Positions 1 to 13,800 are shown, numbered from the stretch's first letter. The stretch: 64,000 nt of DNA from Heliopora coerulea (GCA_030142905.1 JASJOG010000418.1:102001-166000), one strand, 5' to 3'. Notes: generated by a model from the letters alone, not told the origin. Translations and numbers: made by a program.

Positions 1-696
1 TTTTGGTTAGATTTTGTGACAAAAAGAAATTAAGTAGGACTTAGATACTAGTTCCAAAAGTCAAATTTAGTCACAGGCATCATGAACATGACCAACAATA
101 GACAGATAGAAAAATATTTTCATTAACGTTGTGGCTAGTTTTTGCAGACAATTGAGTTCACAGGGATTGCTGATTTGAGGTACTTTTCATAATTCATAAC
201 AAATTATTTGAAATCTCAGACCCACTTAGCTTTATGATGCAGCAAATGCTTCTTGATCCATTTCAACTTCTGTTTTCATTATTTCTTAACAACTGAAGAT
301 TGAGTTTTATGAAAATTTTACTGGTATATGAGAAATACAAGCTTTGTAGCAGTGCTGCTATCAAGTTATAACAGCTCTCAAGAAGCTTGTAAAACACTCA
401 GTTGTGTCCTTGTGTTTTTCCCATGTCTCCTTTGTTTATATTACTTGATAATGACAAGGGATGTGTTCTTATTTTCTTAAGCAATATTTGATAAAGTTGG
501 GTCCTCTCCAGTATTTATTCTACAGTTACATACCCTTCAGTGGATTTGACAGGTCAATTGCAAACTTCAAATCCCACCTTCTGTTAGAACTGTACAAATT
601 TGTATCTTGGGCACCATCGTTATTCCACATTGGAGTTTATGTATTTTGGGTTTCTAATGTTAAATCACTAAAATCTTTTGTAAAATCTGTATCTAG

Positions 697-3600
697 ACAA
701 ACAAAGAAAGGAAGAAAAGTCCAGATAATGGAAACAAGAAGCCACAGCAGGTTTGTGGTGTATGTTTTTACCTAACAGTTTCAACAACAATGGGAACTTT
801 TTTGATTTTATTTTGGTTGAAACCTATTTTGAAGTTTATAGTATTTACTGACTGAGTGAGTTTTGTAGAGAGAGAATATAAAGTTACTTGTTAGAATAAA
901 AAGTTCTGTTGCCTAGAATGGTAGGTTTGTGAAAAAACTGCCAGTTCTTTTGAGTGACACATTGATATATGACCAGTTTATAAGCTGTAGTTTAAATACA
1001 AAGTGGTAAACCTTGCTGGGACATTGGTTTGCTTTAAAGTTCAAATTAACTGGACATTATATTTAAAAATGACATCTTGCCTCAAACTAATGTATTTTCT
1101 GAATGCTTAATTGTTGAAAACAATTCATGTTGCTCTCTTACTAAATGGAATCATAAATTGGATTAATGTGCTAGTTGTTTAGGTACACCAGCTTGGGATA
1201 CCAAAATTTTTATTTCTAAACAATTTGGAAACATCCCCGTCCAAAAACAAAGAAAAAAAAGTGGTACTGTTTATTGATAAATTCAAACATCACAAATCAC
1301 AAACTTTACACTTAGGTATTTCAAGGGACAAAAATGAACATTCTATTAATTGTTTCAAGAGGTCAGTACAACTACAAACAGCTAGAGAACTGAAACATTA
1401 AAAAGCTAAACTAATGTCTATTGTGAAAATGTTAATTTTTCAGATATCAAGACCCGAACCTTCAAAACCTGTAAAAAACAACATTCCAGCAAAGAATCCT
1501 GAATTAAACAAAGTGACACCAACCTCATCATCTTCTGCCACAGCAGACTTACTGTCATTGTCTGAACCTCCTGCACCTCAGAATGGTTCCTTGTTGAGCA
1601 TGGCCAGTACCAGACAAGATACCACTGCAGATGTAAGTACAAGGAAGTTAATGTTTATTTATGTTGGATAACCCAATCAGCTAGCTAAGCTGTTCTTCCT
1701 AGAGGTCCAGTGAGGGCCACCCCTCATGGGTCCAGTGTTACTGCAGGAGGAAACCAGATAACTTGGAGAATATTTTCAATGTTTCATACAGTTGAGTTGC
1801 ACAACACTCTTCTCACTTGCAACTAAGGTGGCTTTGGTGTAGGTAGTAGCTTGGTTTCAAGTGCAATTTGTAAACAAAAAAGGAACCAGTGAGTTTTTCA
1901 AAAACTCTCAAAATAGCACAAGTGTGAAGGATGAGTGCTATTTGAGTGCATTTTTTACAAACTACACGAGAAATAATGCTATTACCAGTTAATAATATAC
2001 ATGAAAAAATGTCTTGCAGGGCCAAACAGAGGTAACTCACTGCAAATTATTGTATTGGTACTTTTTTCTGGCACTGTGTTACCTTGAAATTGCACTGCTC
2101 TTAGCCAATCAGATTTGAAAATTTTTTTCATGAATATCATTAATCAGATAACTGCACAGAGATGGAATCAAACCACCGTCACAGTGGTTAGAGACACACA
2201 AACTATTGTGCCACCTGCACCCCTTGGGAACAGGAAAGGAAGTTAGGAATATTGTTTAATTCATTGGTTATCTAGGTGAGTCAAGTAGGGTGCCACTCAC
2301 TGGCTGAGGTGATGATGTGTTAAGAAATACAAGTACAGTTTGTGCATGTGTAAATCTTTCTTAGTTGCTTCCATCACATTTTTTCAACAGCCAATTACAT
2401 CATTATCATAAGGTCTTGACTACCTAACTTACAGGATTTGTGTTCACAGTTTTTATCATTAAAATAGTTTGAACATAAAAGAATCAATATGTGTTGGTGA
2501 ACCTAGATACTCCACATTGATCAATATATCCTTGAGAAGGATTGGTGGAGGAGTTTGCTTCGGTTGATGTTGTCAGTTGCCATGGTGATAGCCTCAGGGG
2601 TGATCATTTTCAGAATGAAGTAAGCTATGATGATGACCAATGATGAAACCATCAAAACATCAATCACAGCTTACAGGACAAACGATCAATTTCTCAAGAC
2701 TACTTCAACCTTGTGAACCAGCTTTCATCTACATGTTTTTTCATCATTAGTTGACCTGATCGTCATTTTGTGGTCGTGTCCAGAGGCAAACTAGCTTAGA
2801 TCATTCTCTCCCAGTTCTTAAAGATTTTTAGTGGCCCAAAATTCATTATTTCACTGGCCAGTCTTATCCTGACATTGCTGTTTTCTAAAAGCTGTTCAAC
2901 TTTAGTGGTTCATCACTCCATCCAGTAAGTACCAATCCAGCTCATCCGGCACCAGTAACTTCTCAAGGATTCGGATTTGATTTAACCCAGGTAAATAGAA
3001 CATTGTGTTACAGCTACAGTGAATTATACGTGTATACATGTATTTATATATACTGTAGAGACATGGTCGTTTATCAAAGTGAAAAAGGAAACTGGTGACG
3101 TACTAAAGTGCCCATTTAATTTAAAATCAGGCTCTTGTAAAATTGAATTTTTGAAGTTAGTGGAACTTCCGTCCGTCTAATCGGTGGTATGATTGTTGTA
3201 CGTTAATCGAAGTATAGAGAATACTGCCCACCATACTTGCACGGCTTGACGCATTGAACCCCAGATGAGGTCAAACTCGTGATCTGGAGCACAAAAACAT
3301 ATTCTGAGAATATGGGTGTGTGGAACGCCCACAAATCATCTGACCTCATTTGCGGAATGTCTTCAAGTCGTCCGACTTCTTTGCGGGAAGTCCGATCTTC
3401 TTCCGTGAAATTATTTTCCATTAATCACTCGACAGCCTACAACTATTGCAGTTCATAAAAGGTTTTTTTTGTTGTTTCTTTTTTTCAGTAATTCATGATT
3501 TATGTTTTACTTTTATTAACAAAATTACAGCCAGCGCCCGTATCAAATACGATTCAGCCCTCAAATACTGGGGCACCATCTTCAAGTCGACCAAACATTG

Positions 3601-5811
3601 AAGACGACTTGTTTAAAGATGATCTTAGCAGTGGAGGTCAATCTACTAAAGGTGAGATTTTATTATTAGCATTGTCCAGATTTTGCAAGTGTAAGTTCTG
3701 TGACAGTTTAAACACGAGTTTGTGTATTTCATCAGGCGTAGTCCCGAGGTCTTTGTTGTTTTCGAGTGTTAGGAGTCTCCTGATGAAACACGATGAACGA
3801 GTGTTTGAGCTAGCTTCTCAAACGAGTATTGCCGTTGATTTATTACATGTTTCTGTCGTTGATTTGTATATGTAAGTTGAGAAATGTGATCCAAATTACC
3901 AGTGGTTGTCCTACAGATTTTCATTGGGTATCAAAATACATACATGTGATGTGGTTGACGTTCATGGATTGACTACGGTAATTCATGAATTATTAATGAG
4001 TTCCAGAAGGTTTCTTACAAGTTGGGATTAATAGAATTTTGCTACTTGTCAAAGAACTCGAATTTCAGATCTTCTAAATCATTCTTTGGGCAACATCAGA
4101 AAAGCTCTTGTGTGGAACTCTTGCGAAGTAAAAGTATTTTGGTCTATAAGGGCACTTTAAAATCGGCATGTTCAAGGTAGATATTTGAAATACAAGCGAA
4201 GTTTCAACTTTTTATTCCTGGACGCATCTGTAATGAAAATCCCCGCTCTGCATACCAGTAACTGTCCAGTGTTTTTCAAGTCTTCTTCAACAAGTATTTA
4301 TATTAAAAAAGAACGGCGAAGCCTTCGGCGAGCTGCAGGTTAAGAAATGCTGCTTTTAGATTTTCAGAATTTCATATTGAATCTCTATACCATATTATAT
4401 GCGATTTTGGTTTCGTCGTCCTCACAGACTCTATAATGGCGTTATATCAACCTTCTCAAAAACAACCAAGCCCCCAAATGTTTGGAGTTCCTGGTGGAGT
4501 TTATCTTCCACAGCAAAAAGCACCATCGTTGAACATGAACCAACCAAACACCATGCCATCTCAGTTTGGCGCACCTTACAATGCTCAACAGCAACTACAG
4601 CAACAGCAACAACAGCAAATGTATCAGGTGAGTCATCAGGTTATATATATATCTGTTCTTTTTTCATTTGAATTGTCGATGTAAAGCTATCAGAGCTATG
4701 TTTAATGCATAAATTATTGAAATATCAAAAGCATGGCAATAATGTTGGTCACGTCCCTGATAACCTGTCCAAGGAAGGAATTTGAATCAACAGAGCATTA
4801 AGTTTTAAAACAGAAGATGGTTTGCCGAAGTGACGTTACTATCCCCACATTCAAGGTTTAGTGCTCCTTAAATGTTTTTGGGGGTTCATAGTGTGCACTT
4901 AATAACAGCACTTTCCTTGTGACCGAGTTCTATGCCAAAGTGTGTGTGGAAGTGGGCGCAATCGATTGCCGAAGCGATTTCCAGTGACTTTATCATGCTC
5001 TGCCGTAAGTCGTCAAAACTACTTCAGCAAAAAGTGAAATTAGTATAATTGCACTGTTGACTATCGAAGATCCTGCATGGTGATTGACCCGAAAGTTACG
5101 ACATAAATCTCGATATTCACCTACAGGTGAATAAAACAATGAAGGTACACAAGCAAAATGGCGGGCACCTTTGCAAATGTTACCGAGGAATTTTTCGAGC
5201 AACTTGGGCGCTACTCTCGTTGAAATAATTTCCTGTGTAATTACACTAAAACAATTATTCGCCTCAAGCTCAGTGAATATTGTTGAATAATTCCTTCGAC
5301 TTCGTCTCGGATATTATTCAGCAATATTCACTTCGCCTTACAAGGAGTGTGGGTGAACTGTTTGCTGTGAGCTAGCTTGCTTTCTGAGCTGCCTATCCAC
5401 TCTTGGCCTCTGCAAGTTCATCGCCTTGTGATTAAACTCACCGTAATCTTATTTAAGGTGAACCAAGTTCAACAGCAAATGGCGAAGTTGGGTTTCAAGC
5501 AGCCAACATCAATGTCAAACACTCTGGGAATGCAAAACAATCAGGCAGTGCCTAACTCTCAGGCGATGCCGGGCTACAACTACAATCAGGCAATACCAGG
5601 TACGGCTCCTTACAATAATGGATCAGGTTTATATGCAAACACCCCCCTGGCAAACGGGGGTTGGATGCCTCAGAACGCTGGAAACTTTCCACAGCCGCAA
5701 CCTATGCCGCAATACCTTACCACTGGACCTGCGGCGCCGGGGTTCAACATGTACCCAGGACAGGGTAGTATGCCGTCCGGACAAACTTTAAGTCATAACT
5801 TATGGAAATAA
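697..5811 (+). CDS. SMAP1: SMAP-type ArfGAP, 3' part (six exons)
   Basis: This is the C-terminal part of a stromal membrane-associated ArfGAP, which stimulates GTP hydrolysis on Arf in clathrin-dependent vesicle traffic. The exons seen are 697-750, 1444-1632, 2892-2990, 3531-3651, 4428-4627 and 5458-5811; all join in phase and give 338 residues plus a stop. The catalytic ArfGAP zinc finger must lie left of the window. Landmarks match the vertebrate SMAP tail in order: a basic linker, a clathrin-box-like DLLSLSEP, the junction peptide KDSIMALYQPSQ (compare DSILSLYG), a Gln/Met/Pro-rich stretch, VNQVQQQMAKL (compare LSQMNQQMAGM) and the terminal GQTLSHNLWK (compare GQTLSTQLWK). The exon at 2892 is the least certain because a second possible acceptor lies at 2940. 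One gene probably serves for both vertebrate paralogues, so the SMAP1/SMAP2 choice is nominal. The first 696 bases show no further exon that I could join in frame. Confidence 0.85.
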
Positions 5812-6407
5812 ACTTTTTCTGATAGCAATATGTAAAATAGACCATTACTTGTATTGTAACAAAGAATGGAGTGAATATTTCTGAATCATTTTCAGGAAAT
5901 TTAAATATAGGCGTTAATTCAGGTTTGGTCCCGCAAAGTGCAAATGAAAATTTTGAGTTGAAGCTTAAGTCTCCCGACTGACAATGAATGAACTTCTGTC
6001 AGCTGATTTTGACGACACAAACATTAACCATTTTGCGTTATGTCTCGTTCTAAACTTGGTTTAACATAATTGAAGGTTAATTGAAGGCAAAAGTCATGGT
6101 AACTTAATGAAATGAAGCTTTTTAGCGAAAAAAGTTCTTTAGATATCAGGTAGATTTGTTATCTTCATGATTTCAGGCCAGCTGACGAAGTCCACTTTCT
6201 GCTGACAGGACAGTGGGCGGGAAACTTCATGTAAAACGAAGTAATGATTTTCATTCTTGTAGATAAATTCAATTGAAAATTTTCACGAGTAACTACCGTA
6301 TCTTGTCTGACACATTAAAACTATGACTATACACTGTAAAACTGGAGTGCCTGACTTGTGCAAAACCATGACCAACCGACCATTTAAGAAGATATAGTAG
6401 AGAAACT

Positions 6408-6610
6408 AAACCGAAAATATCCATCTTGGAACTTGATATTCAAGTAAGCACAATAAGACTCAGTAATCGTGGTAATATTTCGACTGTATTGCAGTTTAAT
6501 TATTTGGTTTGATAACGACCCACCAATAAAGTCTAAATATTACCACGATTACTGTGTCTATTTTTGTGTTTACTTGAATATCAAGTTACGAGGCGGATAC
6601 TTTCGGTTTA
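6408..6610. repeat. Foldback (inverted) repeat, MITE-like
   Basis: Two arms of about 70 bases are reverse complements at roughly 85 percent by eye. The left arm runs from about 6408 to 6480 and the right arm from about 6536 to 6610, separated by about 55 bases. Both contain the core ACTTGATATTCAAGTAA in opposite orientation and the sequence CAGTAATCGTGGTAATATTT. No clear target duplication was found. Confidence 0.6.
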
Positions 6611-7181
6611 ATTTTCCTACTATACTGAATTGTGTACTTAGTCACGTTTTACCTTGTTTTAACCCCTCAACACCCTCATGTCCTACATATAGGACAACTG
6701 TAGAAGAGAACAACGAAGGAATGATCATAGCAAAAACAAAGAAAGCATGGAGCATGTACCTTCAGTCCCAACTTCAAATACCCAATGAATTCAATTTCTT
6801 TTACTCATTGCCAAGCAACGATAATATGCCTAGACCACCTTAAGTCTGGTTCTCGTTCCACTAAGTTTTGGATGAAGCTGCTTTAAGTAATACCGTCAAA
6901 ATCAGCTGACTTTTTAAGTCCATTTTTAGGGGGAACGTTGTAAGCCATCTGCTTGTCTTATGAAGTTCTATTTACAAAGTTTGATATATATACTGAAATA
7001 AATGACCAAATGAAATCGAAATAAAATATCTTGTTCAGTATTTGTGTAGAGCGTTCCTGTGCTGTTAAAAATAAGCCAGCTCAGAGTTAAAAACTAACAT
7101 AAGACATTCAACTTGAACCTGTCCGTCTGAGCCGAAATCTCATTCCAGGCTCACGAATAAACTCCTGAAACTTATCTTGTG

Positions 7182-7183
<2 letters not shown>

Positions 7184-7226
<43 letters not shown>
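7184..7226. repeat. (TTA)n microsatellite
   Basis: A perfect run of about 14 TTA repeats in the SMAP downstream region. Confidence 0.95.
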
Positions 7227-8660
7227 AACTTTATTTCATAAGGGTAAAAAGTTTGAGCCCGAATTGAGATTTTGAAATATTACCTGTAAACTGAGCTAAT
7301 ATTCTCCATGTAATCCCCTTTAAACATACACAGAATGTTCAGAACATTTCAGCATTTCAGCTTGGTTTTCACTAGTGACGTAACATTCTCGTCGCCAGAT
7401 TCCGTGACTTCTTAGTGCGACCGCGCGAAAAGTTTTCGAAGGCTGGAGACACAGTCACTGGGTAATAGTGTGATTGGTTTAAAGGAGTGACCGTTGGAAA
7501 TTTTTGACATTTCATACCCCTTAATCATAATACTTTGACACATATTTCAGTACCGCTTAATTTCAAACAAAAAGGTTTTACGTAGAAATGTTACTTCGTC
7601 TGAAATCGGTAAACGGAGAAGATCAGATCTCAACTTGGTAAACAACGGCACATTCAAGCAATACTATTAGCAGGTAAACAACTGTACATGTGTTCGAGAT
7701 TATATGTAGATGATCGACTGCGCATGTGTTATAGAACATATGTAAATAATAACTATGTATATATATTCGATTATTAGTAGGTAAAAAACTGCTGCTTGGA
7801 AGAATGGGCTAACAAGTACAGGAAGTAGAAAATTATCGTTACGTATTATCACATGGTTTTTGTATGTAAGTAACTCAAGGCTTGTTCATTCAGTAACCAT
7901 ACCTGTTTTAAACAGATTTGAAAATGACAGTAAAATCATTTCCTAAATTTGTTTCTCCTATGATTATGAAAATAATCAGACCCCCTGTTCGCGCGCACCT
8001 GTTGTGGTCCACAGTGCGGCCAAATCACCCCAGATCTCGGTTATAGTTTTTGCGATGACTCTCAACCGTTTCCAGTGATTGCCCAGTCACATAAAGTATC
8101 TCATAGTAGTGAGAGTTATGACTACTTTTTAAGGATTTCTCTTCCAGGAATTTCATTATGGCTCTGTCGTGAGATGATGTTTTTATTCAAAGGTCAACTC
8201 GTATGAGGTAGGCGAGCTCTTTGTATGTGGACAATATTGTAAGCTTACTACTCCCTCTGAGGGGTTGTTTGGAAGACCGCTATTCAGCCGAAGTCCGTAA
8301 ATTAACAAGCTGTTCTAAAATTTTTTATTCAAACTTCGTGCCTAAGATAGGCAAAGACAGACCTAAGAGCATAGTTGAAAATTTTTCATTAAAACGCAAG
8401 CTAAAAATGGCCCGTGGATATTTGGACCATCCCTCAAAAAATAGGCCTAGCTTCCCACATATGACAGTCATTCATTTTGTTACACAGCTGGCCTATTACA
8501 TAACATTTTATTAGCAGTTTACGCCAATACTATTTTTTAATTTTGAAATGTTCTCCTATAGTCGTATTTGTTTCTCTGTCTAGTAATAGTTGAGGTTAGA
8601 CTGGCATAAAATGATAACTTGACAATTAACCTACACTACTGAAGTCAACTGAAAAATGTT

Positions 8661-8731
8661 GACTCGAGCGGGATTTGAACTCGCACCTTCGGGATACCGG
8701 TCCGCCGCTCTACCTGTTGAGCTATCGAGTC
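8661..8731 (-). tRNA. tRNA-like sequence, probable pseudogene or SINE head
   Basis: Read on the minus strand, 71 bases fold as a cloverleaf. The acceptor arm GACTCGA/TCGAGTC is perfect, the D arm GCTC/GAGC is perfect and the T arm is 4/5 paired around TTCAAAT. The loop would give anticodon GGT (Thr). The anticodon stem pairs only 3 of 5, base 33 is C instead of the near-universal T, and no CCA is encoded. Both internal promoter boxes (A-like TAGCTCAACAGG, B-like GAGTTCAAATCC) are present. I favour a tRNA-derived repeat over a working tRNA. Confidence 0.5.
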
Positions 8732-9789
8732 CACAGGGATTGGAGGCGAGTTTTTAATTAATTTAAGTGCACGAAATATTCTCGCGACAACTTAACGCTA
8801 TCCATGAGGATGGATATCCTCTGAGAAGAATTCTGTTGTAAAGGTCCTGCTGTTTAGAATTATATTCGAAATGTTTAACTATGTTTGTGTAAATGTTACT
8901 CATGGTGCGCCATTTCAGAATATCCCACCGAGAAAACCTGCATGAAATTATATATTTTTGACATAAGATTCACTACCTCATCTACCATTGCAGTTGAGAA
9001 GACAACCTGCTGTTCAGAATCAGCAGACGTGAACTGAGTACAAAGAAAGTGTTTGTTTATATCTGTGTGTGTGAGACCAGCGTTAGGACGACGAACTGAT
9101 ATCATTGCCATTAAAATACGGACTTAAAAAGCTCCTCTTTAGCAGTATTATACGACTGCTTGATTTGAACTGTAAACGAAAGTTCGTTTTATCGTAATCG
9201 ACATAGTGGCGAGCATTTAACACTGGCGATTTATTTTACATTTCCCAAAATATCTGAAAATATATCTTTTGTTTATGCCGCCAAAATATATTTTCATTGT
9301 AACATGTTCAATTTTTGAGGAATACTTTCCATAGCACCATATTTTTTTCACTCTCAGTTGGCTCACCCATTGCATTTCTGGCCTTTAGTATGAAAATATA
9401 TCCTGTTCGGTCTGAGGCAAAATGATGCCATTTTAAAAGCCTGGATGTGGTTTATCCTTAGATATCCAATTAAATTCAAAATCTAAACTAATGGGAAACT
9501 CATTTTTCTATCAATTTTAACAGTGAATTCCGTCAAGGAGATTTTTCTCAATCCTTTCTTTGTTCTTTTGTGTCACTCAAACTCGAAAGGGTGAACGAGC
9601 TGAGAGAGTGAATTTTGTTGAGAACACCAGCGATGCAAGTGATAGTTGTAAACCCGATGAGATTTCTGTCAATATTGGTTATCATAAGTGAGTTTAAAGT
9701 TTAAAAAAAGCGTTTATGTAAATCACCGGTGTAAGAACGGCAGTCTAATTGGCGACCAAATTTAATATTCATAGACAACCTATGGAGCA
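8732..9789. other. Intergenic, no gene recognised
   Basis: AT-rich sequence with short open frames that carry no recognisable motif; the minus-strand frame at 8896-9111 is the longest. Promoter elements for the following gene may lie here but none is clear. Confidence 0.4.
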
Positions 9790-9881
9790 ATGTCGGTAAT
9801 AAAAAGACCTGCTGCTTCAAGCATTGCTGGAAACTTATTTAAACGTGAAACGCAATTGACGATTGGCAAGAATTGGAGGCG
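9790..9881 (+). CDS. Candidate alternative first coding exon of the AbfB-Tudor gene
   Basis: An ATG at 9790 opens 30 codons plus two bases and ends at a good donor (GTAAGG at 9882). The peptide begins MSVIKRPAASSIAGNLFKR. It ends in phase 2. Joined to the strong acceptor at 10851 it would meet an immediate stop, but joined to the second acceptor TTTAG at 10870-10874 it reads straight into LFNSSSQRREEES of the downstream protein in the correct frame. This gives an alternative protein of about 407 residues. The exact frame fit argues for a real exon, but the acceptor has a poor pyrimidine tract and nothing else supports expression. Confidence 0.45.
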
Positions 9882-10851
9882 GTAAGGATGTGTGTTTGTG
9901 ATGTTCATATATAACCTCCATATATTATGAAGCCTTATACCTAATGTTGTCACAAATAATTTATGTGCTTATCCAATTTTGCTCGGCTTTTAGTTGAACA
10001 GTTGACACTGAATTCTTGAATACTGATAAGCATAGTATGCCGATTTCTTGTAAGCGAAATCCTATGGTTTCATCGAGTATGTCTTCATGTTAACAAGTGT
10101 TGTGTCAAAGCCTGTAAATTCTAGGCGACGCGATGGTTCTGGGAAAGAATGCCAAGCTTGAATGATTCGACAGACTATTAGAACCCTTCTTGGCAAGTAA
10201 ATAAAAGCCACTGAAAGTCTTGATATTTATCTAAAAGTTATTGGACGTACTTTACTGCATAACCCAGCTGACTTGTGCAAGATCAACGTTAGAGAGTTAA
10301 GCATGTCAGTCAGAGCAAAGTTAGACTTGCCTCCGTATAACAGTAAACTACGTGCTTTTTTGTTACCTAATTTTTAATGTATGTCTTTCCCCAGCTTATT
10401 CACGACCTATTATAATTACCTTCAATATATGCGTAAGGCTTTGACGACAAAGGATTTACAGCGACTGTTAGTCTATCGTTCGAATTTGTTTGGATTTTTC
10501 ATTTCATCTTTGTAATTGATATCGTTGGGGCTGTATACGGCTAGAATGGTGCGGTGGTGTTCCTAATGTAGGGGTTGATTTTATTTCTTGGTGATAATCA
10601 GCTGAGGTTGCACTTGAATTTGATGAGAATGCTGATCTGTTCGATGACAAAAATATTGGGTCATTGCTAGATACAGGTGCCATTTGGCAGACGAAGTACT
10701 TTATCAAATCGCCAGACCTTATAGGAAGCCAAGTTAGTTCAACCTCACTGAGCTTCTGTTTTGTTCATGTTCGAGTTTTAAAATGAAAGTATTAACTGAC
10801 GTCGTCAGCTAACTCTCATTTGTTTTTCTTTTTTCACATATTTCTTTACAG

Positions 10852-13800
10852 ATGAGTTTGTTCAAAAGGTTTAGGTTGTTTAATTCATCCAGTCAACGCC
10901 GTGAGGAAGAGTCAATCACCAGACACCGTATACTGCTGCAGAAAGCTTTGCTGGAGCGGTACAGACTTGTTCCTGGTCTCACTGGCGAAAAAGGATGCAT
11001 ATCCTTTGAGTGGTTCTCAAAGCCGCGCTATTTCCTTTGCCGTCGAGAGAACAATCTGATAATTGAACGTTATAAGGATTCGGAAGACTACAGTAGGTGT
11101 ATATAAAAAGACAAATCATATCTAACATCTTCGAAATATCGAAGCTATTAATTTTTCATTATGCTGGAGATTATCTAAAAGTTTGTTAAAGATTAAGAGA
11201 AAATAATAGGATGAAAGGTTCTTGAACTAAAAAGAGTCCGAGTTGCAAATTAGTTTTTACCTCCGTGGAAAATCGGACTACTTAAAGTAATTATTAGCCT
11301 TCCCTTTTTGTTCCGCCAAATTGTGTAGAATTAAAAATCTTTAAGCCTTCAGAAAAGTCTGATTGTGTTTTCTTGGTCAAAATGCAGATCTTCGCAATCT
11401 TAAGGGAACCAAAAATATCTGCATTTGTGATGAAAATTTTTTTCAGATTGGCCAGTTTTACTTGGTTTGATCGATTGAAGCACTAGAAAGTTTTTTGTAC
11501 TTTTGAGTGCAGAGAAATTTAAAAAGAGTTTCAGGCGGAAACTTGGCAGGTGACCAAGACAGAAGTGGGCGAAACGGGCCTAGTTTTAAGTTATGACTCA
11601 CTGTTTCTATTTCTAGTATCGATAAAGTGCTATCATGTATAATATTTCCAATGATTGATTGAAAACAACCTGTAAAGTTTTCACCTGGAATGCGGCTTTA
11701 CCTCTAGTTCTATGTCAAAAATGTAACTTGGCAACCCAGCTCATTTTCATGGATTTTAAGTCCCGTTTAAATTTCTCTTTTTTTTTTTTAAATCTTAATT
11801 TTGAAAGTATTCTTTTCCATTTCAGCGTTTTTCCTACAACTTAGTACTTTCTTTTAAAACCCCAATATTCTAGTCGTATTTTCAATTTATCACCGTCATA
11901 ATTCGGCAGTGTTTTATTGCCAGCTAACGATAATCTATTCTGTACAATTTCTTAGAAAATGAAGCGACGTTTGTGATTCTGGAAAATATGTGGTTTCAGG
12001 GATTTTTCGCGTTTGAATGTCTTACAAACCCTGGCTGGTTTATCAGAAGAACTGCGTCTGGTTTGAGTCTACAACGTTTTGACGGTAAAGAAGAATTCAA
12101 AGAAAATGCGAGTTTCAAATTGACCAGGAAGAAATGTCTATGTAAGTCACCATTTGTTCTCAATTACTTTACTAATATCCAGGTATAAATAGCTCTACTG
12201 ATATATTTCAGTAAAATACTAACCACAAAATAAATAGCTTTGCATTTAAACGAAGCAGTCAACGGTGTAAAGAAAAGGTAGGGCTAATCGTATAAGTGCG
12301 CAGTTTAAATATTATAGGGTAAAAATATCGAAACGAATTCCAATCAAATAGCTAGTCGATCGATTTTGATTTTTGTCGTATTCGTGATTTGTCATGAGAT
12401 AAATGTTACGTACAGTGCACACGTGGATCTTAGTGATATCACAGATGATATGTGAACGTTCCCGAAGCTCATATCCTCAGAATATGACTTGAGGAGTTAT
12501 CTTACTGACTACATGAGCTTGACGAACGTCCGCACCATGTATAGTATTCACGGCCGTCGAGAGGTTTTGTGGGGCCCTGGGCAAAATATCGATTTGGGGC
12601 CCTTTATGACGTCATATATGTAAATACGTAAATCAGTGATGTAATTATGGAGCTGATGAGGGCCTTTACGAAATTTGCGTTAGGGGCCCCCGTCCCCTTT
12701 TTGGGGCTCCTACGTTCTGAAACGCTGTTTCTCTGCATTTTGAGGGCAGTAAACATTACTCTAACCCAACTGCCGTCCGTTATGTCACTGTCTTTAATCT
12801 TCGCTACGTCGAAAACATAAAGCTCAAACATTTTAGGGGGCCCTTATCAAGTAGGGGGCCCCTGGCAAGTTGCCGCCCTCTCTCGGCGGCCCTGGTAGTA
12901 TTTTTCACTTGTGCTGACTCTCCGTTTTTTTTTTCTTCTTTTTTTTAAAGCTCAATCTGGCCATCGTTTCCACTTTTTCAAACCGTTTTACTGTCGTTCC
13001 CGCGCGAAAACTTTGTAAATTCTCATCGTTCCTATCCTCCTTTTTTTTATTCTGCACACTGAAAGTAGTATCTGGTTTTAGAAATTGAGAATTTTCTCCT
13101 TAACCAATGTTAAGATGTGGCTCATTTGTTGACTGTTAGATCAACTGTTCATTGACTGCTTTCTGACCATATAGAGCTCTTCTATCATTTACTCTAGCCG
13201 ACGACAGGTCATTTTACTTGCCACAGCGAGAGCGCTGGGCAGAAAAGAGTTAAGCTGACCTGAATTAAACTTATCAGAATTCAACTGCTTTCTGTCTGGA
13301 TTGGTCTTCTTTTGTTCTAATTTGGCTAAAAATAATGTGTTTGTGGTAGCTTGGTAATTATATTCTTAATACGCACGCTCTCAAGCTGTTCTCTCAGAAA
13401 AACTTTCTGAGTACCTGAGGGGAATCGAACCCGTAACCTTCTGATCGCCGGTGAGACGCTCTAACCATTGAGCTACAAAGACTCAGATGGTGAGCGAAGG
13501 TTAAATTTGTATACTGGTTCGTATAGATGGTAGACATATGTACTGCCAGTCTGCTAGTCTCAATATGTCGTCTATTTTTATGTTAATCAATGATGTGTTT
13601 GTGGTAGCTTGGTAATCACCGGCGATTAGAAGGTTACGGGTTCGATTCCCGTCAGGGACTCAGAAAGTTTTTCTGAGAGAACAACTTGAGAGCGTGCGTA
13701 TTAAGAACATAATTACCAAGCTACCACAAACACATCATTGATTAACATAAAAATAGACGACATATTGAGACTAGCAGACTGGCAGTACATATGTCTACCA

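Larger units (their letters stand above)
5812..8660. other. 3' UTR and intergenic DNA after the SMAP gene
   Basis: No gene is supported here. AATAAA-like polyadenylation signals occur near 6525, 6996 and 7019, so the SMAP 3' UTR may run to about 7.0 kb. The stretch also holds a foldback repeat and a TTA microsatellite, listed separately. Short open frames at 6469-6843 and 8221-8514 show no recognisable domain, and the first overlaps the foldback. Confidence 0.5.
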
